A model generated the notes under the pieces. It did no database searches. It saw nothing but the letters and a program-made list of their open reading frames with translations, and was not told where the DNA came from. Both the position numbers and the translations under genes were made by a program. Below, piece by piece: positions 1 to 5,397 of a DNA stretch of 5,397 nucleotides (position 1 is its first letter; every line of letters starts with the position of its first letter). This stretch comes from Firmicutes bacterium UBA6226 (GTDB lineage: Bacteria > Bacillota_A > Clostridia > Peptostreptococcales > Acidaminobacteraceae): assembly GCA_002441045.1 (NCBI GenBank), contig DJWQ01000196.1, forward strand, positions 1 to 5,397, read 5' to 3'.

Positions 1-550
1 CACCTTCATCGTCAGGCTTACCAAAGTCGGATGCCAAATCGATTAAAAGTCCAATTACCTTCGCATCGGGGTTGCTACTTGAAAGTCTCTGAACAAGACT
101 CTCAGCCTTAATGATGCGCTCATAGGCCTTTTCAAATATCTTAAGTGTGATTTCTGGATTACTGATCATTACCTTATCAAAGGATGATTTCTCAAGAGTA
201 CTGATGTGTGTATTTTCCAGTGCAACTGCACTGAAATCAAACTCATCTTCCTTTAGCAGGTTAAAAGCGCCAATAAAGTCACCTTCTGATAAAATGTAAA
301 GGATTTGCTCTTTTCCATCCATCATGTTCTTAAAGATTTTGATTTTACCCGTACAGACGATGTAGAGCTTATTTGCTTTTTCTCCTTGTGAGAAAATAAC
401 GTCGCCTTTTTTATAATCACGTGAAGAAACCCCTTCCGAGATCTTTTCAATTTCTTTATCGTCAAGACCTGACAGTAAGGGGATGTTGTTTATACATAAT
501 AGTTTTCCGCATTTTATACACTGATCGTGGTTGCATTTAACTGATAAAAT
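1..550 (-). CDS. Crp/Fnr-family regulator, FNR-like with N-terminal Cys cluster (3' end outside window)
   Basis: About 183 residues are visible; the reading frame runs off the left edge. Residues 6-19 read C-N-H-D-Q-C-I-K-C-G-K-L-L-C, i.e. C6-x4-C11-x2-C14-x4-C19. This resembles the oxygen-sensing [4Fe-4S] region of E. coli FNR (C-x3-C-x2-C-x5-C). A cNMP-binding-like beta-roll follows (about 25-125, with KKGDVIFSQGEKANKLYIV and ILSEGDFIGAFNLL). Next comes a dimerisation helix (about 130-160) and the start of the C-terminal domain (AKVIGLLIDLA). The DNA-binding helix-turn-helix would lie beyond the edge, so it is not seen. The position of FNR Cys122 appears to be Ser here, so ligands would come from the N-terminal cysteines. 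No ATG, GTG or TTG exists in frame between the pflA stop and codons 76-77, so I place the start at ATT (548-550), behind a very strong ribosome binding site. It is probably cotranscribed with pflBA and likely controls them (inference). Family is secure; the start and FNR-like sensing are less so. Confidence 0.88.
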   Translation of the reverse strand, partial: MLSVKCNHDQCIKCGKLLCINNIPLLSGLDDKEIEKISEGVSSRDYKKGDVIFSQGEKANKLYIVCTGKIKIFKNMMDGKEQILYILSEGDFIGAFNLLKEDEFDFSAVALENTHISTLEKSSFDKVMISNPEITLKIFEKAYERIIKAESLVQRLSSSNPDAKVIGLLIDLASDFGKPDDEG

Positions 551-551
551 A

Positions 552-564
552 GGATCACCTTCCT
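552..564 (-). promoter_or_regulatory. Strong extended Shine-Dalgarno deciding the ATT start of the Fnr-like gene
   Basis: On the minus strand AGGAAGGTGATCC occupies 564-552. Its last nine bases, AGGTGATCC, are fully complementary to the standard bacterial 16S 3' tail (GGATCACCT). The GG core ends seven bases before the ATT codon at 550-548, which is the optimal spacing. The site overlaps the pflA stop codon (565-563), suggesting translational coupling. It is the main evidence for the proposed start codon. Confidence 0.75.
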
Positions 565-1318
565 ACGCTATTCTAGAAAGCGTCTTTTTTTTTCGCACAT
601 TCAGCTTTTCATTGATTTCTTTCTCGAAAATATTGGCGCGATCTTGATTCATAGCTGGAACTGTTTCTAACTGATAAGGGATATTTAATTGAGAATATTT
701 TTCAGTTCCAGCTTTATGATAAGGCAAAATGTCAATTTTATCAACTTTTTTTTGAATGGGTTCAATGATATCGAGGATTTCTTCAATAATTTCACTGCTA
801 TCAGAATAGCCCGGCACCATGACATGACGTATGGTTACAGTCCCGTCAAATCCTTTGCTGACCTCTTGAATAAAATTTCTAATCCCACTCATATCTAAAC
901 CTGTGATTTCTTTATGCATTTCTTCTCTTGGATGTTTGATATCCAGTAAAATGTGATCGGTTACTTGAAAGATCGCCTGATAATAAGCCATCTGCCCATA
1001 GCCCGAAGTGTCAACACAGGTTGTGATGCCTTCTGCTTTAAGTGCTTTAAAAGCTTCAAGTACGAATTCGCCTTGCATAAGTGGCTCGCCACCCGAAAAA
1101 GTAACACCACCGCCTGACGCCTTGTAATAGCTTTTATAACGGCTTGCAAGGGCAACCACTTCTTCCGTTGTTATGGTTTTCTCTCCCTTGAAAGACTGAG
1201 AATCTGGGTTGTGGCAGTAAAGACATCTTAAAGGACAACCTTGTAAGAAAAAAACCGTTCTTATACCAGGACCATCAACCAGCCCCATCGTTTCTATCGA
1301 ATGTAATTTTCCTGTCAT
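563..1318 (-). CDS. pflA: Pyruvate formate-lyase activating enzyme (radical SAM)
   Basis: A 251-residue activase that uses a [4Fe-4S] cluster and S-adenosylmethionine to abstract hydrogen from the PflB glycine, creating the glycyl radical; it is cytosolic and acts under anoxia. The protein shows the family opening HSIETMGLVDGPGIRTVFF. The radical-SAM motif C28-x3-C32-x2-C35 (GCPLRCLYCHN) is almost at the E. coli positions (29/33/36), and the GGGVTFSGGEPL glycine-rich motif follows. Length is close to E. coli PflA (246). The start ATG at 1318-1316 is preferred over an in-frame ATG at 1354. An AGAAAGG site (1337-1331) precedes it at usable spacing, and the family alignment begins there; the upstream ATG has a GAGGA only one base away. 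It lies 148 nt downstream of pflB and its TAG stop overlaps the next gene's ribosome binding site. The lysine-rich C-terminal tail (NVRKKKTLSRIA) is hydrophilic and of no evident function. Confidence 0.95.
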   Translation of the reverse strand: MTGKLHSIETMGLVDGPGIRTVFFLQGCPLRCLYCHNPDSQSFKGEKTITTEEVVALASRYKSYYKASGGGVTFSGGEPLMQGEFVLEAFKALKAEGITTCVDTSGYGQMAYYQAIFQVTDHILLDIKHPREEMHKEITGLDMSGIRNFIQEVSKGFDGTVTIRHVMVPGYSDSSEIIEEILDIIEPIQKKVDKIDILPYHKAGTEKYSQLNIPYQLETVPAMNQDRANIFEKEINEKLNVRKKKTLSRIA

Positions 1319-1466
1319 TACGACCACACACCTTTCTCTTTTTATATGATTCATTCCTCATTTTTTCCGATTTCTCGGTTTTATCTCTATTTAATATTTG
1401 CACATGATTCTTATCGAAAATTTAAACTATCCAAAACGCTATAATTTCATGCGTATCAGACTTGAT
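1319..1466 (-). other. pflB-pflA intergenic spacer with small hairpins
   Basis: This 148-nt AT-rich spacer is long for two genes of one operon. In minus-strand RNA it holds two short stems. One is ACGC/GCGT (1454-1451 with 1439-1436, 11-nt loop, followed by a short T-run). The other is CCGA-GAAA-TCGG (1378-1367), a 4-bp stem with a GNRA-type loop followed by an A-run. Neither is a convincing intrinsic terminator. A poor promoter-like pair (TTTCGA, 17 bp, TATTAA) is also present. It may allow partial termination, RNA processing or a minor internal promoter, any of which would lower pflA output relative to pflB; this is inference. Confidence 0.3.
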
Positions 1467-3722
1467 CTATACTCTTTCATGGAAAGTTCTTCTGATGACT
1501 TCTTCTTTTTGTTCTCTCGTCAATCGGTTAAAGTGAACGGCATATCCAGAAACTCTAATCGTTAAAGTTGGGTATTTCGCTGGATTTTCCATTGCATCGA
1601 TCAAAAGTTGACGTGATAGAACGTTAACATTGAGGTGGAAAGCATCTTTTCCAAAGTAGCCATCTAAAAGACCTGCTAAATTGTTCTCACGATCTGCTTC
1701 TGAACGTCCAAGCGCAGTTGGTACAATTGAAAATGTATTTGAGATACCATCTTGGCAAACGCCTTCAAAAGGAAGTTTTGCAACTGAGTTAAGCGATGCC
1801 AGTGCGCCCATTTGATCACGACCATGCATTGGATTTGCACCTGGTGCAAATGCTTCACCCTTTGCTCTACCATCAGGTGTTGCGCCTGTTTTCTTACCAT
1901 AGACGACGTTAGAAGTAATGGTTAATACAGATAAAGTTTTTTCTGCACCTCTGTAGGCTTCATGCTTTTTAAGTTCACTTGAGAAGAACTCAAGTACCTC
2001 TTTCGCTAAGAAATCCACACGATCATCATCATTACCAAACATCGGGAACTCACCTTCGATTTTAAAATCGATAGCGATGCCCTTTTCGTCTCTAACCGGT
2101 GATACTTTAGCATATTTAATCGCACTGAGTGAATCAGCCACGATTGATAAACCTGCTACGCCGAACGCCATATAGCGATGTACATCTGAATCATGTAATG
2201 CCATCTGTCCTTTTTCATATGCGTACTTGTCGTGCATAAAGTGGATCGTGTTCATCGTATTTACATAAAGTTCTGCAAGTGATTGCATGACGGTTTTAAA
2301 ATTCACCATGACTTCTTCAAAATTTAAAACTTCATTTGTTTGATTTGCATCCACTAACTTTGGTACACCTGTTAATACGTTAATTACAGAACCATCTTTT
2401 TCTCTTTTATATTCATCGTTGCCTTCATTAATCGCATAGAGTAACGCTTTTGCTAAATTGCTTCTCGCTCCAAAAAACTGCATGTCTTTACCGATACGCA
2501 TCGGTGAAACACAGCATGCGATACCATAATCATCACCATAAATCGGTCTCATTAGGTCATCGTTTTCGTATTGAATAGCGCCTGTATCGATAGACATCTT
2601 TGCACAGTAACGCTTGAAGTTCATAGGAAGCGCCTCTGACCATAACACAGTCATGTTTGGTTCTGGCGCTGGATCAAGGTTAGTAAGTGTATGCAAAAAT
2701 CTGAAGGCTGTTTTTGTAACAAGCGTTCTACCATCTTCACCTACACCGCCAATTGATTCTGTCACCCATGTTGGATCTCCTGCAAACAAGGTATTGTAGT
2801 CAGGTGTTCTAAGATGACGGACCATTCTTAATTTTATGACCAATTGATCGATCAACTCTTGTGCTTCAACCTCTGTAAGTAGGCCAGCTTCGATTTCTCT
2901 TTCAATATAGATATCTAAAAATGCGGTATTTCTACCGAGAGACATCGCAGCGCCATTGTTTTCTTTAATCGCTGCAAGGTAGCCATAGTAGAAGAACTGT
3001 ACTGCTTCTCTTGCCGTTTCAGCTGGCTTTGTAATATCATCTCCATAGCTTTTTGCCATAGCTGTAATTTCTTTTAATGCAGCGATTTGCATAGAGATTT
3101 CTTCTCTGTGTCTGATATTGACTTCAGTTGCAGGTGCCTTCTCAAAATTTCTTAAGTCCTTTTTCTTCTCTGAAATCAATCGGTCTGTCCCATAAAGTGC
3201 AATTCTTCTATAATCTCCGATGATGCGACCTCTACCATAAGCATCTGGTAATCCAGTTAATAGACCAACTGATCTAGCAGCTTTCATGTCAGATGTATAA
3301 GCGTCAAACACACCTTCGTTATGTGTTTTTCTATAAGTTTTAAAGTCATCCGCCATCTCCGAGTCCATATGATACCCATAAGCTTCAAGCGACCCTTCTA
3401 GCATTCTGAAACCACCATAAGGATTCATGATTCTTTTAAGTGGGGCATCTGTTTGAAAACCCACGATGACTTCGTTTTCTTTTTCGATGTAGCCTGGTTT
3501 AAATGCATCAATACCTGAAAAAACATTTGTTTCAATATCAATGATGCCCTTTTCAATCTCTTCTTCAATTAAAGCTTTTGATTTCGCCCATACCTTGCTT
3601 GTTTTATCGCTCATTTTAACCAAGAAAGCATCATCACCTGTATAAGGTGTGTAATTTTTTTGAATAAAATCTCTTACATCTATTGAATTTTCCCAGTTTC
3701 CCTTTACAAATTCCCTTTTCAT
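1467..3722 (-). CDS. pflB: Formate C-acetyltransferase (pyruvate formate-lyase)
   Basis: A glycyl-radical enzyme of 751 residues (E. coli PflB is 760). It converts pyruvate and CoA to acetyl-CoA and formate in anaerobic fermentation. The adjacent catalytic cysteines are C403-C404 in [32 protein letters not shown]; the Cys-Cys pair and flanking residues identify true PFL rather than choline TMA-lyase or diol/glycerol dehydratase. The radical-bearing glycine is G726 in the C-terminal [16 protein letters not shown]. The N-terminal half holds the PFL domain, including [14 protein letters not shown] and the [15 protein letters not shown] substrate-site region. The start is firm: GGAGGT at 3732-3727 lies four bases before the ATG. 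It is the first gene of the operon, followed by its activase and an Fnr-like regulator, with a Crp/Fnr-type operator upstream. The frame is intact and no key residue is missing. Confidence 0.98.
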   Translation of the reverse strand: MKREFVKGNWENSIDVRDFIQKNYTPYTGDDAFLVKMSDKTSKVWAKSKALIEEEIEKGIIDIETNVFSGIDAFKPGYIEKENEVIVGFQTDAPLKRIMNPYGGFRMLEGSLEAYGYHMDSEMADDFKTYRKTHNEGVFDAYTSDMKAARSVGLLTGLPDAYGRGRIIGDYRRIALYGTDRLISEKKKDLRNFEKAPATEVNIRHREEISMQIAALKEITAMAKSYGDDITKPAETAREAVQFFYYGYLAAIKENNGAAMSLGRNTAFLDIYIEREIEAGLLTEVEAQELIDQLVIKLRMVRHLRTPDYNTLFAGDPTWVTESIGGVGEDGRTLVTKTAFRFLHTLTNLDPAPEPNMTVLWSEALPMNFKRYCAKMSIDTGAIQYENDDLMRPIYGDDYGIACCVSPMRIGKDMQFFGARSNLAKALLYAINEGNDEYKREKDGSVINVLTGVPKLVDANQTNEVLNFEEVMVNFKTVMQSLAELYVNTMNTIHFMHDKYAYEKGQMALHDSDVHRYMAFGVAGLSIVADSLSAIKYAKVSPVRDEKGIAIDFKIEGEFPMFGNDDDRVDFLAKEVLEFFSSELKKHEAYRGAEKTLSVLTITSNVVYGKKTGATPDGRAKGEAFAPGANPMHGRDQMGALASLNSVAKLPFEGVCQDGISNTFSIVPTALGRSEADRENNLAGLLDGYFGKDAFHLNVNVLSRQLLIDAMENPAKYPTLTIRVSGYAVHFNRLTREQKEEVIRRTFHERV

Positions 3723-3726
3723 GTGT

Positions 3727-3732
3727 ACCTCC
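3727..3732 (-). promoter_or_regulatory. pflB ribosome binding site
   Basis: On the minus strand GGAGGT precedes the pflB ATG by four bases. It is a near-consensus Shine-Dalgarno, fitting a highly expressed fermentation enzyme. Confidence 0.85.
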
Positions 3733-3777
3733 GTATCTGCCGAATCCTCTTATCTTGTATACATAATACTTAATTCT

Positions 3778-3813
3778 TGAGTTCATTATACGGTCTTTCC
3801 CATTTTAAATATG
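3778..3813 (-). promoter_or_regulatory. pflB core promoter (-10 consensus, weak -35)
   Basis: On the minus strand a perfect TATAAT lies at 3790-3785. Seventeen bases upstream, the -35 position reads CATATT (3813-3808), a poor match to TTGACA. This pattern is typical of promoters needing an activator. The predicted start is an A at about 3778, giving a 55-nt leader before the pflB ATG. The -35 position overlaps the edge of the Crp/Fnr-type site just upstream. Confidence 0.65.
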
Positions 3814-3827
3814 TGACTGGACGCACA
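3812..3827. promoter_or_regulatory. Crp/Fnr-type operator upstream of pflB
   Basis: The plus strand reads TGTGA-CTGGAC-GCACA; on the minus strand this is TGTGC-N6-TCACA. It is one base from the TGTGA-N6-TCACA palindrome bound by Crp and by Gram-positive Fnr proteins. Its centre (3819.5) falls at -41.5 from the transcription start predicted from the TATAAT box, the classical class II activator position. A plausible ligand is the Fnr-like protein encoded downstream in the same operon (inference). A second Crp-family regulator elsewhere in the genome is equally possible. Confidence 0.65.
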
Positions 3828-3983
3828 CTTTTCGATTTTTTTACCCCTTTTTTCATGACATTTTCTTCATAAAGTTAATCTAAACCTTACATTGGACTAA
3901 TCTGTTTTTCACATTCATAGGTTAGTATTAAGTCGTACCAACAAACAACCCAAACAATCGCATGATGATTCGCTTTAAAAAAT

Positions 3984-3988
3984 AGGAG
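3984..3988 (+). promoter_or_regulatory. Ribosome binding site of the PAP2 phosphatase gene
   Basis: AGGAG stands five bases before the ATG at 3994 and fixes that start. No convincing -35/-10 pair for this gene could be picked out in the upstream stretch 3831-3983. The TTGGAC at 3892 has no good -10 partner at 16-18 bp. Confidence 0.75.
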
Positions 3989-3993
3989 TTCAG

Positions 3994-4524
3994 ATGCTTA
4001 CTCTCAAAAACCTTCTCCTCAATCAAGATAAACAAATTTACCTTTTTTTAAACGCTGGGTCAAAACACGACTTTATCGCAAAAGTCATGCGATGGATCAC
4101 GCCTTTGGGTGACACGGTGACTGCTATACTATTCGCACTACTCGCACTGATGCTCACGCCAATTTTAAATATGCCTATAGGTCTTTTGACGGTTTCGACT
4201 CTGTTGATTTCACAGATTCTTGTGCAATCTATAAAGCGAATCGTCAACCGTCCTCGGCCGTATAAAAGCATTAGCTTTTCAAACGTAACGCAGCCCCCGG
4301 CATGCCAGTATTCCTTCCCATCAGGACATACAGCGTGTGCCTTTACCATAGCTTTGTCGTATGCTTTCAGCATCCCCTCGCTCACCCTATTTTTTATGTG
4401 CATCGCTTTTTTCGTTGGTTTATCTAGAATTGTTCTAGGTTATCATTATCCAACCGATGTGCTTATAGGGATGCTGCTTGCATACCTCTCCCATTCAATA
4501 ACCTTACTCCTTCTGTTCCCGTAA
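3994..4524 (+). CDS. PAP2-family membrane phosphatase
   Basis: A 176-residue integral membrane protein of the type 2 phosphatidic acid phosphatase superfamily, which removes phosphate from lipid phosphates or diphosphates such as undecaprenyl diphosphate or phosphatidylglycerophosphate. All three catalytic motifs are intact: K81-x6-R88-P89 (KRIVNRPRP), P109-S110-G111-H112 (SFPSGHT), and S144-R145-x5-H151-x3-D155 (SRIVLGYHYPTD). H112 and H151 are the expected phospho-acceptor and general-acid/base histidines. Hydrophobic segments are visible at about 42-60, 62-80, 113-127, 128-147 and 156-175, with the catalytic motifs at their ends. There is no extra domain, so it is a minimal PAP2 protein; the exact substrate cannot be told from sequence. 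It is transcribed alone, divergent from pflB and convergent with the transporter gene. Cell-envelope lipid recycling, in the manner of BcrC/PgpB-like enzymes, is the best guess. Confidence 0.92.
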   Translation: MLTLKNLLLNQDKQIYLFLNAGSKHDFIAKVMRWITPLGDTVTAILFALLALMLTPILNMPIGLLTVSTLLISQILVQSIKRIVNRPRPYKSISFSNVTQPPACQYSFPSGHTACAFTIALSYAFSIPSLTLFFMCIAFFVGLSRIVLGYHYPTDVLIGMLLAYLSHSITLLLLFP

Positions 4525-4550
4525 TGCGAAGAACATCATTGGAACAAAAA

Positions 4551-4591
4551 GAACCTAGTACATCCTGCGTACTAGGCTCTCCTACTTTTTT
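4551..4591. terminator. Bidirectional intrinsic terminator between convergent genes
   Basis: CCTAGTAC (4554-4561) and GTACTAGG (4569-4576) form a perfect 8-bp stem around a 7-nt loop; beyond a one-base mismatch, GA/TC adds two more pairs. On the plus strand a run of six T follows at 4586-4591, nine bases beyond the stem. On the minus strand the stem is followed almost at once by TTCTTTTT (complement of 4552-4545). It lies 26 nt after the phosphatase stop and about 50 nt after the transporter stop. The minus-strand version looks the stronger because its T-run is adjacent. Confidence 0.75.
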
Positions 4592-4623
4592 GATTGATTT
4601 AATTTATAAAGCTTCGTTATTAG

Positions 4624-5397
4624 TTAAATCGTTTCCGTACCGAGATCATCTACCTTTGATTGCCTACTTTGATGTCCAGTACCCTTGTTATCCGTCGTAT
4701 TCGATACTTGCTTATCTACGGTCAAAACGGGTTCAGGTTTAATATCAACCTGCTTTTTAAAAAGGAGCTCATAGAATAAAACAACAGTTACGATGGTAAT
4801 AATGATCGCAAAAGGTAGTCCTGTTGTGATAACAGCTGTCTGTAGGATAGAAAGCGCTTGTTTTCCCCCAATGATCAGTAGAACTGCAGCGATAAAACCT
4901 TCCATCAATGCCCAGAAGATACGTTGACCGACTGGCGATTTAATTTTACCACCGCTGGCAAGACTATCGACAACCAAAGAACCAGAGTCACTTGAAGTCA
5001 CAAAGAATGTTACTACTAAAAATACTGCGAGAATATTGACGATTAGCTTAATGATGTCTGAGAAAAATGGTGCATTGATTAATTGTATCATTTCAAAAAG
5101 TGCAATTGAAAGGTTAGAATTCACCGCATCAGTAACCGCACCAGCAGTTGCAGCATCCACATGTAATGCAGTAGAACCGAAAATACCTAACCATATGATC
5201 GATAGAATCGTAGGTACAAATAATACCGCAGTGATAAACTCTCTTACCGTTCTACCCTTTGATATCTTAGCAATAAACATCCCAACAAATGGGCTCCATG
5301 ATATCCACCATGCCCAGTAGAAGATCGTCCATCCCTGTGCCCAGCTTGCATCATACTGATTCACATTTAGTGATGCGTCTACAAATCCCGTTATATA
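4624..5397 (-). CDS. BCCT-family betaine/carnitine/choline transporter (5' part outside window)
   Basis: The C-terminal 257 residues of a secondary transporter; the frame is open to the right edge, so the start is not seen. Members carry quaternary ammonium compounds such as glycine betaine, carnitine or choline across the membrane, usually with Na+ or H+, for osmoprotection or as substrates. The family signature is clear: GWTIFYWAWWISWSPFVGMFIAKISKGRTVREF at visible residues 22-54, the tryptophan-rich segment lining the substrate path (TM8 of BetP-like proteins). A second conserved block, FFVTSSDSGSLVVDSLASGG, follows. The PVGQRIFWALMEGFIAAVLLIIGGKQALSILQTAVITTGLPFA stretch then leads into the last membrane helices. 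About 45 hydrophilic residues form the cytoplasmic tail after FYELLFKK. Such tails can sense osmotic state in BetP, but no particular motif is seen here. Substrate and coupling ion cannot be decided, because the earlier helices are missing. Confidence 0.94.
   Translation of the reverse strand, partial: YITGFVDASLNVNQYDASWAQGWTIFYWAWWISWSPFVGMFIAKISKGRTVREFITAVLFVPTILSIIWLGIFGSTALHVDAATAGAVTDAVNSNLSIALFEMIQLINAPFFSDIIKLIVNILAVFLVVTFFVTSSDSGSLVVDSLASGGKIKSPVGQRIFWALMEGFIAAVLLIIGGKQALSILQTAVITTGLPFAIIITIVTVVLFYELLFKKQVDIKPEPVLTVDKQVSNTTDNKGTGHQSRQSKVDDLGTETI

Noticed and set aside
563..565. TAG between pflA and the regulator as a recoded (for example pyrrolysine) codon making a PflA-Fnr fusion
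   Set aside because: PflA is full length at the TAG, and the regulator has its own near-ideal ribosome binding site overlapping it. No pyrrolysine machinery is visible in the window. Kept only as the weaker alternative in the finding.
1318..1354. Upstream ATG at 1354 as the pflA start
   Set aside because: Its GAGGA is one base from the ATG, too close, and the 12 extra residues (with an extra Cys) have no counterpart in the family; ATG at 1318 fits both ribosome binding site and alignment.
1367..1378. Hairpin CCGA/TCGG as a terminator between pflB and pflA
   Set aside because: The stem has only four pairs and in the operon's direction is followed by A residues, not T, so it cannot act as a usual intrinsic terminator.
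3756..3763. Perfect palindrome TGTATACA in the pflB leader as an operator
   Set aside because: It is only 8 bp with no extension outward, does not match a regulator consensus I know, and is expected by chance in AT-rich DNA.
3802..3813. 12-base match ATTTTAAATATG repeated inside the phosphatase gene (4162-4173)
   Set aside because: It is a short, AT-rich match with no shared flanks and one copy lies within coding sequence, so chance is enough.
4038..4403. Minus-strand open frame of 121 codons opposite the phosphatase
   Set aside because: It lies wholly antisense to a gene with all PAP2 motifs and resembles no family; it is a shadow frame. The other short frames overlapping pflA, pflB and the transporter are rejected likewise.

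Overview
The window comes from a low-G+C, AT-rich bacterium using the standard bacterial code (TGG for Trp, TGA only as stop). The Shine-Dalgarno sites are strong and purine-rich. An anaerobic or facultative fermenter of the Bacillota is the most likely source, judged from gene content, base composition and a regulator of the Crp/Fnr type; genus cannot be assigned from sequence reading alone.

Left two thirds (1-3830, minus strand): a pyruvate formate-lyase locus read right to left. A Crp/Fnr-type operator (TGTGA-N6-GCACA on the plus strand) sits upstream of a TATAAT box. From there come pflB (751 residues, glycyl-radical enzyme), a 148-nt gap, pflA (its radical-SAM activase), and an FNR-like regulator that runs off the left edge. 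PflA installs the glycyl radical on PflB, which then splits pyruvate with CoA into acetyl-CoA and formate under anoxia. The regulator carries an N-terminal four-cysteine cluster of the FNR type. It could therefore sense oxygen and act on the operator, which is centred at -41.5 from the predicted transcription start: a candidate autoregulated anaerobic switch.

Middle (3723-3993): a 271-nt divergent intergenic region holding the pfl promoter and the start signals of the next gene.

Right part: a small PAP2-family membrane phosphatase on the plus strand (3994-4524) converges on a BCCT-family betaine/carnitine/choline transporter on the minus strand (4624 to beyond the right edge). A hairpin between them has T-runs on both sides and probably terminates both genes.

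No mobile element, RNA gene or CRISPR array was seen, and nothing amounts to a wholly new system. The most unusual point is the start of the regulator gene. It is open in the same frame as pflA, separated from it only by the pflA TAG stop. No ATG, GTG or TTG start is available, but an ATT codon lies at optimal distance behind a Shine-Dalgarno with nine contiguous matches to the expected 16S tail.
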